Shown: positions 45,970-55,254, numbered from the stretch's first letter. The stretch: DNA of 64,000 nt from Oceanobacillus salinisoli (GCF_009733865.1 NZ_WOFB01000003.1:238463-302462), one strand, 5' to 3'. Notes: generated by a model not told the origin, from the letters alone. Program-made: numbers and translations.

Positions 45970-46833
45970 TTAAAACTTTTTCCACTCCACCTGTTTCGCC
46001 ACTAATAAACGGTTATTCACGTCTTCCCAATTAACAACATTCCACCAATTTTTAACATATTCCTTTTTATCCGTTTGATATTGTAAGTAATACGCATGCT
46101 CCCACATATCAAGTACTAGTAAAGGAATGGTATCTGCAATTTGGAATAATTGATGTTTTTCAAAGGTTTGAATGGCTAATTTACCGCTTCTCGGACTCCA
46201 TAACAGAATCGCCCAGCCCACTCCTTCTACAGAATCGGCTGCATCTGAAAATAACTTTTTGAATTTGTCCCAAGAACCAAAATCCTTCTCTATTTGTCTT
46301 TTTATTTCTTTAATTGGCCGCTTCGTCGATTTTGGTGTCATATTGTTCCAAAATATTGTATGCAAGTAATGACCTGATCCATGGAACGCTTGCTCTCTTA
46401 ACCAATGTTTCAAAGTATCCTTATCTGTTTTCTTATTATATATTTGCTCTTCTGCCTTATTTAATCCTTCTACATAGGACTGATGGTGTTCATCATGATG
46501 CAGGCGCATAATTTCTCTGCTGATATATGGTTCCAGCGCATCATATGCATAAGGTAATGGCGGTAATTGATGTTTTCCATAAGGAATACTGCTTTCACTA
46601 TCTGCGTTTTTCAGCATGTTGGTTATTTTTTTGCCTTTACTTTCCAATAGTCTAACTTCGTCACCGCTAACCTCATGTTTCTTTAAAGAGACATGAATAT
46701 CGTTTAGAAATTCTTCAATTTGTTCCATCCATTCTTTACGGCTGCTTTCTGGTATATTTGCCGCAAGAAGTGATTCTTTGACTCGGTCTCCCCATTCGCG
46801 AAGTCTTTTAAGATAATTCAGCTGGTTTTCCAT
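45970..46833 (-). CDS. sodF: Fe/Mn superoxide dismutase with N-terminal extension (SodF type)
   Basis: Dismutates superoxide. An extra helical N-terminal region of about 85 residues precedes the SOD domain, as in B. subtilis SodF. Metal ligands can be located: MRLHHDEHHQ, AFHGSGHYLH and LDMWEHAYYLQY (Asp and His). GGGGGTG before ATG 46833 gives MENQLNYL and 287 aa. It stands alone between dacB and scpB, next to repeat R5. Confidence 0.9.
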   Translation of the reverse strand: MENQLNYLKRLREWGDRVKESLLAANIPESSRKEWMEQIEEFLNDIHVSLKKHEVSGDEVRLLESKGKKITNMLKNADSESSIPYGKHQLPPLPYAYDALEPYISREIMRLHHDEHHQSYVEGLNKAEEQIYNKKTDKDTLKHWLREQAFHGSGHYLHTIFWNNMTPKSTKRPIKEIKRQIEKDFGSWDKFKKLFSDAADSVEGVGWAILLWSPRSGKLAIQTFEKHQLFQIADTIPLLVLDMWEHAYYLQYQTDKKEYVKNWWNVVNWEDVNNRLLVAKQVEWKKF

Positions 46834-46930
46834 TCTTACACCCCCTATGCAGCATATGCCCAATATTTTTAATTGTGTATATAGAGGTTGTTCGAAAATT
46901 TAATTATAAAGTAAACTCTTTTCAGTTGAA

Positions 46931-47042
46931 ATAAATGCGAACTAACTTTAGATGATGTTGGAGATTCATCTACCGCTACGGAAAGCGGATGTCCAAAGCG
47001 GAAATCAACGGTGCACATATACTAGTCAGGAGTTTATATATT
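46931..47042. repeat. Short repeat R5, alpha head joined to gamma head
   Basis: Only about 110 bases: gcgaactaactttagatgatg and ctaccgctacggaaagcgg are the alpha start; gcggaaatcaacg and the end gtttatata are a gamma start reversed. The middle of both modules is missing, so it is a deletion derivative of the R4/R6 layout. Confidence 0.75.
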
Positions 47043-47270
47043 TTGCAACGAAAAAAGTGAAGTTTTAAACAATATCCTTTAAAAAAATTCACATTCGCTC
47101 GTTTTTTTACTTAGGGCGTCAAAATTCTATAGGCTTGTGAAATAAAGTGAATCTTCAATCAGTGTTTTTTTCATCCTCCACTCCATGTTAAATATGAATC
47201 AGGAGATTACCGGCTGCCCGGCCTCCACTTATTATCCTTGAATGTCTTACAGCAGCCAGTTATTCAAACG
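47043..47270. ncRNA. Candidate conserved RNA C1 and flanking gap
   Basis: About 47160-47270, read on the minus strand, matches 55260-55500 in scattered blocks (aactggct, ataataagtg, agcc.gtaa, cact.attg.agattc). GCAGCC (near 47251) can pair with GGCTGC (near 47210); the equivalent bases in the second copy are TAGCCA and TGGCTA, a compensatory change. Preceding 47043-47160 shows a weak delta-like string. No gene. Confidence 0.4.
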
Positions 47271-47306
47271 ATAAAAAATCCTTACATTATCATAATGTAA
47301 GGATTT
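47271..47306 (-). terminator. Terminator after scpB
   Basis: aaatccttacattat (47276-47290) and ataatgtaaggattt (47292-47306) make a near-perfect 15-bp stem, T-run on the minus side, immediately past the scpB stop. Confidence 0.9.
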
Positions 47307-47308
47307 CA

Positions 47309-47902
47309 TTACTCATTATCTAATTCTAATTCTTCATTAAATCGTTCAAAGAATAAATCCGCTTCCTGATTGACATCTTCAGATTCACCTGTTTCGGGAA
47401 GAGGTGGTAACTCCTCCAGTGATGTTAAACCAAAATAAGTCAGAAAATCTTTACTTGTACCATATAAAATAGGTCTCCCGATACTTTCTTTTCGGCCAAT
47501 TTCCTCAATTAAAGACCTTGCAACTAATGTTTGTACTGGCCGGTCACTTTTGACACCTCGTAACTCTTCAATTTCAGTTTTTGTAATTGGCTGTCTATAA
47601 GCGATTATCGCAAGGGTCTCTAGTGCCGCTTGTGACATACGACTTGATTGAGGCACTTCTAAAAGCTTTTTATAGTATTCACTATGTTCTGGTTTCGTTG
47701 TCAAATGAAGTACTTCATTTGATTCCATAATCATAATTCCACGATCTATTCGCTCATATTCGTATTTTAATTCTTCAATTAAATGACTGACCGTTTCTTC
47801 TGAAATATTTAAAATACCCTTTAATTGTTTTACAGTAATCCCTTCATCACCACTAGCAAATAATAACCCTTCTATGATTGCCTTTAATTCTGCAATTTCC
47901 AC
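47309..47902 (-). CDS. scpB: Segregation and condensation protein B
   Basis: Kleisin-binding winged-helix dimer of the SMC-ScpAB condensin. The 197 aa sequence has the conserved SQAALETLAIIAYRQPITK and EIEELRGVKSDRPVQ stretches (in short pieces) and an acidic tail. Two bases downstream of scpA. Confidence 0.96.
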   Translation of the reverse strand: MEIAELKAIIEGLLFASGDEGITVKQLKGILNISEETVSHLIEELKYEYERIDRGIMIMESNEVLHLTTKPEHSEYYKKLLEVPQSSRMSQAALETLAIIAYRQPITKTEIEELRGVKSDRPVQTLVARSLIEEIGRKESIGRPILYGTSKDFLTYFGLTSLEELPPLPETGESEDVNQEADLFFERFNEELELDNE

Positions 47903-47904
47903 AG

Positions 47905-48642
47905 TTATTCCTCCATAGAAAATACATATAATGTATCAAAATGTTGTTCTTGTTTACAATAAACTTCCCTAACTTTCATTAATTCCAATAATGCAATAAA
48001 CGTAACGACAATATGTGTTCGCGAAGGATATGGAAATAATTGATCGAACGCAATACCATGTTCTGCTTTTTTCACCATTTGCAATACATCTGTCATACGC
48101 TGCTCTATCGGGATCTCTGCACGACTAACCTTCGTATCCAGTGGTTCTTCCCACTTTTTTCTCTCAAACATTTTACCTAAGGCATTCAGCATGTCATAAA
48201 CCGAAACTTCGCCAGGAGTAACCGGCTTCTTCTCTGCTGATAATTCCTTAAAGTCTGTGGGTGGTCTTGTGAAAATTTGGTTTGCTTCTTCTTCTTTTTC
48301 CTTTAGTTTGCTTGCCGCTTCCTTATACTTTCGATATTCAATTAAACGGCCAATCAATTCTTCTCTCGGATCTTCCATGTATTCCTCTGTATCATCCACC
48401 ATTTCCTGTTTTGGGAGAAGCATTTGGCTTTTAATTGCAACAAGAGTGGAAGCCATCACTAAATATTCACTGGCTATATTTAATTCTAACTGATGCATCG
48501 TATGTATGTAATCCATATATTGTTTCGTTAATTCCGCCATAGGGATATCATATATATCAATCTCGTACTTGTTAATTAAATGCAGAAGTAAATCAAGCGG
48601 GCCTTCAAATGCATCTAATTTAACTTGGTAAGCTTGATTCAC
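47905..48642 (-). CDS. scpA: Segregation and condensation protein A
   Basis: Kleisin subunit that bridges the SMC heads. N-terminal domain contains FEGPLDLLLHLI (12-23) and YDIPMAELTKQYM, an acidic middle, and a C-terminal winged helix (HIVVTFIALLELMKVREV). 245 aa. With scpB forms the usual operon. Confidence 0.96.
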   Translation of the reverse strand: MNQAYQVKLDAFEGPLDLLLHLINKYEIDIYDIPMAELTKQYMDYIHTMHQLELNIASEYLVMASTLVAIKSQMLLPKQEMVDDTEEYMEDPREELIGRLIEYRKYKEAASKLKEKEEEANQIFTRPPTDFKELSAEKKPVTPGEVSVYDMLNALGKMFERKKWEEPLDTKVSRAEIPIEQRMTDVLQMVKKAEHGIAFDQLFPYPSRTHIVVTFIALLELMKVREVYCKQEQHFDTLYVFSMEE

Positions 48643-48785
48643 CGTTTTCCTTCCTCTCTACCTGGAAATTATACTCACATGTAACAATCGCCTATACACC
48701 ATGATAAATGTCAACATAAGTTATTAACGTAAGATAAATGTTACCATAAAACATTTATACAAAGAAGAAAAAGGAGGAATTTGTT

Positions 48786-48869
48786 ATGAGTCATGGATAT
48801 AGCGGAGGATTTGCGTTAATCGTTGTATTGTTCATTCTTTTAATCATCGTTGGTGCTGCTTGGTTCTAA
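48786..48869 (+). CDS. YjcZ-family short sporulation protein
   Basis: A 27-codon gene, too short for ordinary calling: MSHGYSGGFALIVVLFILL then IIVGAAWF, one hydrophobic helix after a glycine-rich start. The YjcZ/YhdX family of tiny spore proteins has this exact design. A strong AAAAGGAGG lies eight bases before the ATG, and a perfect terminator follows, together making a convincing gene. Function is unknown; sigma-G or K control is likely but no promoter is certain. Confidence 0.88.
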   Translation: MSHGYSGGFALIVVLFILLIIVGAAWF

Positions 48870-48888
48870 AATTAATATAGACACTTAT

Positions 48889-48920
48889 AAAGCCAGCCCT
48901 TTTCTATTAGGGCTGGCTTT
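48889..48920. terminator. Bidirectional terminator between yjcZ-type gene and ribT
   Basis: aaagccagccct (48889-48900) pairs with agggctggcttt (48909-48920), a perfect 12-bp stem between convergent genes. Confidence 0.92.
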
Positions 48921-48935
48921 CTTACTGCTTTAGGT

Positions 48936-49292
48936 TTAAACATTGTCACTTTTACACTTCTGGTAAAAATCCTGCACTTCTTCGCCTGCATAAACAGTAT
49001 AGTTTTCTTGATAAAGTTGATCTATTTCATTTATCATTTTCTTGCCAATCCCCATATTCCGATGGGATGGATTTACGGAAACATGTTGAATAATCACATG
49101 ATGTTCTTCCACCCTAACACCAATTGCTCCCAAAACATCTTCTTCTTTCCATAAATAAAGATTCCAATTAGGGTTGCTTTCATATTCTTTAATAGTATTC
49201 TGTAATTTTTTTACGTCTTTTTTTTCATCCGGCATAAATGACAATAGTCCCATTGCAATTTTTTCCATATTCTTCTTAAAACGAATTAACAT
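48936..49292 (-). CDS. ribT: GNAT acetyltransferase RibT
   Basis: GNAT-fold N-acetyltransferase associated with riboflavin genes in B. subtilis; its substrate is not established. MLIRFKKNMEKIAMGLLSFMP and VSVNPSHRNMGIGKKM (acetyl-CoA-binding R-x-x-G-x-G/A motif) agree closely with B. subtilis RibT. 118 aa. The riboflavin biosynthetic genes that normally precede it are absent here, leaving an orphan. Confidence 0.9.
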   Translation of the reverse strand: MLIRFKKNMEKIAMGLLSFMPDEKKDVKKLQNTIKEYESNPNWNLYLWKEEDVLGAIGVRVEEHHVIIQHVSVNPSHRNMGIGKKMINEIDQLYQENYTVYAGEEVQDFYQKCKSDNV

Positions 49293-49475
49293 AAAGACCC
49301 CTCTTAATATAAGACTAATAGAATAATTTCATTTAATCAAAATAAATCAGATTACACTATAGGAAAGTATATATATATTTATTGCACTAATTGTGTTGTT
49401 TGTCAAATAACGACATACAACAGGCAGTTTAGATACTATTATGTACATTTTTCGCCAAAATTATACATGAATGAA

Positions 49476-49934
49476 TTATTTTAATTGTTTCCATAATAAT
49501 TTATATACAATATAACCGTCTGTATGTTTATCTTTTATTCGGATTGGAATCATATTGACGAAAAACAGCCATAAATTAAACCATATAGCTAATTCTATGA
49601 ACTTAAAAGGTTCTATTCTATTAATGAGAATCAAAAGAAACGCAATTATGCCATTTAGAAGCGGTCCTAATAAAGTAATGTATATTAATTCATTTAATTT
49701 ATAGGATGGGCTCCGTGAGCTAACGGTATGCCCACCCATAAAGAAGAGAGAAAATATTTCTATTTGTAACTCACGGATTTCTATCCTAAACAGTTGTTTT
49801 CCTTTTCCAATCCTTAACGTGACGACTTCCGCTTTCACCTGTTTTGCAGCCAAGGCATGACCTAATTCATGGAAGAAAGTACTTAATGGGGCGATGGCAA
49901 ATATCAGAAAGATAAATTGATAAAACATCATCAT
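49476..49934 (-). CDS. M50-family site-2-type membrane metalloprotease
   Basis: Intramembrane zinc protease of unknown substrate. The HExxH motif appears as FFHELGHALAA (about 21-31) in the first transmembrane region; a third ligand Asp may be in the KDKHTDGY stretch near 140-145. 152 aa, four hydrophobic segments, short for the family and lacking PDZ or CBS domains. SpoIVFB is longer and elsewhere, so I give no symbol. Located 25 bases after ppiB. Confidence 0.85.
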   Translation of the reverse strand: MMMFYQFIFLIFAIAPLSTFFHELGHALAAKQVKAEVVTLRIGKGKQLFRIEIRELQIEIFSLFFMGGHTVSSRSPSYKLNELIYITLLGPLLNGIIAFLLILINRIEPFKFIELAIWFNLWLFFVNMIPIRIKDKHTDGYIVYKLLWKQLK

Positions 49935-49959
49935 GAATTTCCATCATTCGATTCGGAAA

Positions 49960-50397
49960 TTATTCAGAGAATACCTTTACTTCTTTCATGACATCTCCAT
50001 TTTTCATTGATTTGGCGTGTTCTATACCTGAAGTTACTTTACCAAAAACGGTATGAACACCATCAAGATGAGGTTGTGGCTCATGTACAACGAAAAATTG
50101 ACAGCTGCCCGTATCTCTTCCAGCGTGTGCCATAGATAATGAGCCTTCTTCATGTTTATGCGGATTATGATCTGTTTCACATTTAATCGTATATCCGGCA
50201 TTTCCGGTACCATTACCTACAGGGCATCCCCCTTGACTTACAAATCCAGGAATTACTCGATGAAAAGTTAATCCATCATAAAAGTTTTCATTTGCTAGTT
50301 TTACAAAGTTTGCTACTGTACCTGGTGCTTCATCAGGAAATAAATCAAATTCAATTTTATTTCCATTATCCATTAAAATATAACCTTTTTTCGTCAT
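49960..50397 (-). CDS. ppiB: Peptidyl-prolyl cis-trans isomerase B (cyclophilin)
   Basis: Catalyses proline isomerisation during folding in the cytoplasm. Cyclophilin signatures [19 protein letters not shown] and [25 protein letters not shown] are visible in parts (for instance [13 protein letters not shown]); 145 aa without a signal peptide. Downstream of lysA as in B. subtilis. Confidence 0.96.
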   Translation of the reverse strand: MTKKGYILMDNGNKIEFDLFPDEAPGTVANFVKLANENFYDGLTFHRVIPGFVSQGGCPVGNGTGNAGYTIKCETDHNPHKHEEGSLSMAHAGRDTGSCQFFVVHEPQPHLDGVHTVFGKVTSGIEHAKSMKNGDVMKEVKVFSE

Positions 50398-50477
50398 TTT
50401 ATATCTCCTTTTATTTAATGATACTGCCTACCTATTTTACCATTTCATCGATAGTTATGAAAGAATTGTCGACTTTA

Positions 50478-51794
50478 TTACTCATATGTCAAATCATTTT
50501 TGACAACATCTTTATACGTTTCTCGTTTTACGACCAATTTATCTGATCCATTTTCCACAAAAACAACCGCTGCATTTGGTATACGATTATAATGACTCGC
50601 CATAGAATAACTGTACGCTCCTGTAGAGAAAACAGCTAATAGATCCCCATGATCAATATCAGGGACGGACAAATCCCATATTAACATATCTCCTGACTCG
50701 CAGGATTTACCAGCTATGGAAACCGTATCTGTAATAGGTTTGGTTGCCTTATTTGCTATAACTGCCTCATATTTTGCCTGATATAATGCAGGTCTTATAT
50801 TATCCGTCATTCCTCCATCAACGGAAACATATTTTCGTATACCAGGTATATTCTTCATGGATCCGATAGTATATAGTGTAATACCCGTATTTCCAACAAT
50901 GGATCTACCAGGTTCAATCCAGATTTCCGGCATAGGGATATTTAAAGTCTCCACATGTTGCTTTACAGCCTCTATCAATTCTTCCACGTAAACGTTATAT
51001 GGCAGTGGATTATCCTCTTTCGTATACCTGATACCAAATCCACCACCCAAGTTTAATACCTCTGGAATATAATCGTAAAGGTCTTTCCATTTAGCTAATT
51101 CTTTGAATAACATATCAGCAGCAATCTTAAAGCCTTCTGTTTCAAATATTTGTGATCCTATATGGCAATGAAGTCCTTTAAAATGAATCGCTTCATGGTG
51201 CTGCATAAGTTTAAACGCTTCTTCTGCCTGTCCATTTTGTAAGTCAAACCCAAATTTTGAATCCTCATTTCCAGTCATAATGTATTCATGGGTATGTGAT
51301 TCAACTCCTGGTGTAACACGCATTAATACATCTATATCTTTTTTCCCTAATTGTTTCGAAACAGTTTCTATCAATTCAATATCATGGAAATTATCCACAA
51401 CGATACAGCCAATACCGTTTTGAATCGCCATAGAAATTTCTTCCTGGCTCTTATTGTTGCCATGTAAATGAATGCTTTCTGCTGGGAAATCCGCTTTTAG
51501 TGCAGTATAGAGTTCTCCTTCAGACACGACGTCCAAACATAATTTTTCTTGTTTAGCCACTTGAAGCATAGCAATAGATGAAAAGGCTTTACTCGCATAA
51601 GCAACTTTTGCACGAACTCCTAATTTTTTAAATGTATCCACAAATGAGCGAGCGTTTTTTCGTATCATGGATACATCATAAACATATAAAGGAGTACCAT
51701 ATTTTTCTGCTAGTTTAACTGTATCTAAACCACCTATTTCTAGATGCCCTTTATCATTAACTGGAAATGGATGATGTTCAATAACCATAAGCAT
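50478..51794 (-). CDS. lysA: Diaminopimelate decarboxylase
   Basis: PLP enzyme making lysine from meso-diaminopimelate. PLP lysine in VAYASKAFSS (about 64-73); glycine-rich GGGFGIRY; C-terminal GKSCESGDML with the active Cys from the other subunit. 438 aa. Two ATG codons (51794 and six bases later) are possible starts after GGAGGAATT. Alone between spoVAF and ppiB. Confidence 0.96.
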   Translation of the reverse strand: MLMVIEHHPFPVNDKGHLEIGGLDTVKLAEKYGTPLYVYDVSMIRKNARSFVDTFKKLGVRAKVAYASKAFSSIAMLQVAKQEKLCLDVVSEGELYTALKADFPAESIHLHGNNKSQEEISMAIQNGIGCIVVDNFHDIELIETVSKQLGKKDIDVLMRVTPGVESHTHEYIMTGNEDSKFGFDLQNGQAEEAFKLMQHHEAIHFKGLHCHIGSQIFETEGFKIAADMLFKELAKWKDLYDYIPEVLNLGGGFGIRYTKEDNPLPYNVYVEELIEAVKQHVETLNIPMPEIWIEPGRSIVGNTGITLYTIGSMKNIPGIRKYVSVDGGMTDNIRPALYQAKYEAVIANKATKPITDTVSIAGKSCESGDMLIWDLSVPDIDHGDLLAVFSTGAYSYSMASHYNRIPNAAVVFVENGSDKLVVKRETYKDVVKNDLTYE

Positions 51795-51848
51795 AATTCC
51801 TCCGATTGTACAATTAAAATGAATAAAGATACTTTACCATATGTCGAC

Positions 51849-51889
51849 AAAAAACGAAAGAGCTAACCGGCATGTTAGCTCTTTTTCGT
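51849..51889 (-). terminator. Terminator after spoVAF
   Basis: aacgaaagagctaac and gttagctctttttcgtt (about 51852-51889) pair as a long stem with one bulge, T-run on the minus side. Confidence 0.9.
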
Positions 51890-53371
51890 TGGCTGTCTAT
51901 AATTATTTTTGGGATGTACCACTCTAGGTCTTGAGTTAGCATATGGTACTGGTATTCGAAATAATATGTGAAGCATTGCTTCGGCATTGAAAGGAATAAA
52001 CGGCCATAGATAAGGTGTTTTAAGTGATTTCAGATTGATTAAATATAGCATATGAAGAACAAATCCAATCACAAACCCTTGCAAACCAAAGAATCCCACT
52101 GCAAGAATTAAAAATAAGCCCATTAATTTATTTGCAACACTTAACTCATAGCTTGGAGTAACATAGGATCCAATTGCACTAATGGAAACATATAAAATCA
52201 CTTCAGGACTAAGCATACCAACATCAATAGCAATTTGTCCAATTAAAACGGCGGCAATCAGGCCCATCGAAGTTGCCAAAGGTGTTGGCGTATGGATTGC
52301 AGCCATCCTCAAGAACTCTATCCCAATTTCGGCAAGAATGATCTGAACCATAATTGGGATATTCCCTTCCTCATTAGGTCCTATGAACGATAAACTTCCT
52401 GGCAACAATGTTGGATCTAACACAAATAACAGCCATAAAGGCAGCAGGTACATCGATGCCAAGACACCTAAGAATCGAATAAAACGAATAAACGTTCCGA
52501 CTGCTGGTGATTGCCTGAATTCTTCTGCATGCTGCATATGATGAAAATAAGTGGTAGGGATGATAATAACACTTGGTGATGTGTCAACCATGATAATTAC
52601 ATGTCCTTCTAATAAATGACTTGCAGCAACATCAGGCCTTTCTGTATATCTAACTAAAGGGTAATGATTCCATTTCCTTTCAATAAAAAATTCATCAATC
52701 GTTTTATCTGCCATCGATAAACCATCCACATCAATCGAATCAAGCTTCTCTTTTAATAAATCAACCAGTCCTTGATCAGCGATGTCCTGTACATAACTAA
52801 TACATATATCGGTTTTCGATCGTTCCCCTACTTTTAACATTTCATGCCGTAATCGCTCATCACGAATTCGTCGTCTTGTTAAAGCAGTATTTTCAATAAT
52901 ATTCTCGGTAAAACCATCTCTAGACCCCCTTATTACCTTCTCTGTATCAGGTTCTTGAGGGGTTCTGCCTGGATAACTTCTAACATCAACAATTAATGCC
53001 TTCTTTTCACCGTTGATAAATACTGCTACTAATCCGGATAATATCTGATCCACTGCTTCATCCATCGTTTCTACGGGATCAACCTGCTGATGTACTAAGC
53101 GATTTTCAATAATTTCGTGAATTTTTCTCGTATTGCTTTCATAATCATTAATTTCAATTAGCTTTTTCAAAAGTTCCTGGATTACGGACGTATCACATAG
53201 TCCAGTCACATAATAGAGTTGAACTTTCTTTTTTAATACAGTGATTTCACGAAAGCCAACATCGAAAGATACATCGATGCCAATTCGATTTTCCATATAC
53301 CTTTGATTTTGCATAATATTTGACGATACAGGTGTTTTATTATCGGTTTTACTCATTTTCAAACACATCAC
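51875..53371 (-). CDS. spoVAF: Stage V sporulation protein AF (GerA-family)
   Basis: GerAA-like membrane protein linked to nutrient germinant responses. N-terminal soluble domain (about 25-280), then hydrophobic helices from about 300 to 470, including PTPLATSMGLIAAVLIGQIAI and VTPSYELSVANKLMG of the spore_GerA family (short quotes). 498 aa. Start chosen as ATG 53371 after AAGGAAAGTG; an internal ATG five codons on is possible. It follows spoVAB by five bases, with spoVAC, AD and AE absent. Confidence 0.93.
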   Translation of the reverse strand: MMCLKMSKTDNKTPVSSNIMQNQRYMENRIGIDVSFDVGFREITVLKKKVQLYYVTGLCDTSVIQELLKKLIEINDYESNTRKIHEIIENRLVHQQVDPVETMDEAVDQILSGLVAVFINGEKKALIVDVRSYPGRTPQEPDTEKVIRGSRDGFTENIIENTALTRRRIRDERLRHEMLKVGERSKTDICISYVQDIADQGLVDLLKEKLDSIDVDGLSMADKTIDEFFIERKWNHYPLVRYTERPDVAASHLLEGHVIIMVDTSPSVIIIPTTYFHHMQHAEEFRQSPAVGTFIRFIRFLGVLASMYLLPLWLLFVLDPTLLPGSLSFIGPNEEGNIPIMVQIILAEIGIEFLRMAAIHTPTPLATSMGLIAAVLIGQIAIDVGMLSPEVILYVSISAIGSYVTPSYELSVANKLMGLFLILAVGFFGLQGFVIGFVLHMLYLINLKSLKTPYLWPFIPFNAEAMLHILFRIPVPYANSRPRVVHPKNNYRQPTKKS

Positions 53372-53376
53372 TTTCC

Positions 53377-53808
53377 TTACAGCTTAACAAATATGGTCCA
53401 TTGAAAAAGGGATCCTATCACCTTTCCAAACATAATCGCCATTAATAAAATAAGTAAACTTTTTTCCATGTGGATTCGTCTTGTTACAATTGGAAAAACA
53501 TTTAATACCTCGGTTAAAGCTGCGGCTAACATGCCATTAAATACACCGTGAAATAACCCCCATATAACTAAGAGAATAACAGGATGATTAAGATTAACCT
53601 TTGCAAAAGATAAATAGGATCCCACCAATAGTCCTAAGATGACACATGCAGTATAGACTTTTATTAACTTGTATGATTTACTTAATTGAATTAACCTCGG
53701 AATAATTCCTAGAACGGTAATAAATGCTACAAATCCACCACCTACAGCAAGACCTCCACTAAACCCAATAAAAATTTGGGCTAGTTTAATTAGAAGGTTC
53801 TCTAACAT
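53377..53808 (-). CDS. spoVAB: Stage V sporulation protein AB
   Basis: Four-helix membrane protein of the spore dipicolinate-transport operon, 143 aa. Glycine-rich GFSGGLAVGGGFVAFITVLG and IPRLIQLSKS near the N-terminus and RRIHMEKSLLILLMAIMFGK fit SpoVAB; the hydrophobic profile with both ends exposed is typical. Overlaps spoVAA by 23 bases, suggesting coupling. Adjacent downstream gene is spoVAF rather than spoVAC. Confidence 0.9.
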   Translation of the reverse strand: MLENLLIKLAQIFIGFSGGLAVGGGFVAFITVLGIIPRLIQLSKSYKLIKVYTACVILGLLVGSYLSFAKVNLNHPVILLVIWGLFHGVFNGMLAAALTEVLNVFPIVTRRIHMEKSLLILLMAIMFGKVIGSLFQWTIFVKL

Positions 53809-54406
53809 TTAATTTGTTTTCTTTATGATTTACGTAATTGTCGAGGTCTTGTTGGTAATTAAAAATTTCCACTTCGAGCGGACTGGGTTCCTCATTAAAT
53901 CGTTTGTTAAACCAATGATTAAAAAACAGTAACGTCCCTAAACCTAATCCAAGTGAGTAAGGTACTTGAATCCATAGTGGGAATTCATTTTCTTCACCGG
54001 TTAGCAAATAATGAAGTTTTTGATGGACTTCCTGCATACTAACATCATAATGAAAATTCATAATGGTCATGGCAGTCCCGATAAATAAAATTAGCCATAC
54101 ACAGGTTACCAATAATACGGAACTTGGTTTTTTATCAGGGACAACCCGAATAATTGTCTGACTTGGTCCAACAAGTTGGATTTCCATTGACTCATATAAG
54201 TTCGTCAAATGCTCGATAATCAAGATACTATCAATAACAACGAGGTTTTTATCCTTTTTTGTCAGACGATAAATAGGTACATGTTCTAATTTTTTCTTTA
54301 ATGATGGATCTGAAGTTGTAACATATGCAATATCTTTTAAATAAACCTCACACATACGAGGAAAATTAGCATTTTTTTTCATCCGCAAGTAGACAAGACT
54401 TTTCAA
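53786..54406 (-). CDS. spoVAA: Stage V sporulation protein AA
   Basis: First gene of the spoVA operon. 206 aa: N-terminal soluble domain (VYLRMKKNANFPRMC, DIAYVTTSDPS) and two transmembrane helices (about 98-116 and 155-170). TTG 54406 is the start, with AAGGATGGG in front. In B. subtilis it is read in the forespore by sigma-G together with the rest of spoVA. Confidence 0.9.
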   Translation of the reverse strand: MKSLVYLRMKKNANFPRMCEVYLKDIAYVTTSDPSLKKKLEHVPIYRLTKKDKNLVVIDSILIIEHLTNLYESMEIQLVGPSQTIIRVVPDKKPSSVLLVTCVWLILFIGTAMTIMNFHYDVSMQEVHQKLHYLLTGEENEFPLWIQVPYSLGLGLGTLLFFNHWFNKRFNEEPSPLEVEIFNYQQDLDNYVNHKENKLNVREPSN

Positions 54407-54612
54407 GGTAATCCCATCCTTAATATTGTTACTGTAGAATTAGTATGAACCAAGAAGAAACATTTTATCAAAAAGAATAATTGATGTAGTTTGTATTAAA
54501 AACATTAGAAAACTTAGCATTCTTAAACTTTTAGGCGAATGCCTTCGTTGCACTAATACAGATAATAAAAGGCTCTTTTCTTATGTTTTATTGCTTTTTA
54601 ACTCGCAGTGGA

Positions 54613-55034
54613 TATAAACTGCGAACTAAGTGAGTGCAACGTTGATTTCCGCTACGGGCAGTCGCCCACCATAGGGAACGGCTTTAGCCTTCTCGGAAGA
54701 AACCACTTCCTGCTCAGGTCTAGACACGTGCTTTTTCCCGCAGGAGTCGACTGCCCTCCGCTCCAATCAACCAGCTTAACAGTGGTTACCCTATGATAAG
54801 AATTTATTTAGTACAATTAAATGTTTAGTAAAATAAAAGCATAAAACTAGCGGAGGAAATACACGGAGACTCCTTAAAAAAGAAAAGCGCTTTTTCTGCG
54901 TGTGACGTAACGCTGCCGAAGCCTTCCTTGTCCTGTGGGAAAAGAGGCTCAACAGCCGTCCATGGAAAGCGTAGTGTATTTCCGTAGCGGTAGATTAAGC
55001 TCCTATATCAACTAAAGTTACTTCGCAGTCTATA
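54613..55034. repeat. Composite intergenic repeat R6 (gamma plus reversed alpha)
   Basis: Ends tataaactgcgaactaa (54613-54629) and ttacttcgcagtctata (55018-55034) are inverted. The gamma arms gttgatttccgctacgggc and gccctccgctccaatcaac (about 54641-54660 and 54753-54771) pair; the alpha arms gcggaggaaatacacgg (54850) and gtgtatttccgtagcgg (54974) pair. Same layout as R4. Confidence 0.82.
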
Positions 55035-55111
55035 TATTTAGTGACATAAACAACAAATCTTTTCGACTGGATGAGTAACCGAGTTTCAATCTTTTAAAAA
55101 CATCCTTAAAA

Positions 55112-55175
55112 ATGAAAAAATCCATACTAATACCAAATTCTAAATACAGAATTTGTATTAGTACGGATTTTTCTT
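55112..55175. terminator. Long bidirectional terminator-like hairpin downstream of sigF
   Basis: aatccatactaataccaaattct and agaatttgtattagtacggatt (about 55119-55141 with 55148-55169, quoted in part only by position: key bases TACTAATAC/GTATTAGTA) form a stem of about 21 bp with A and T runs. It may end the spoIIA transcript. Confidence 0.8.
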
Positions 55176-55254
55176 TACCTAAAAACTTTTGTTCTATCCC
55201 CTATTTCTCTTGGCTCTTTGTGTTTGTTTTTAAATCAAGTAAAATGTTAAAATA

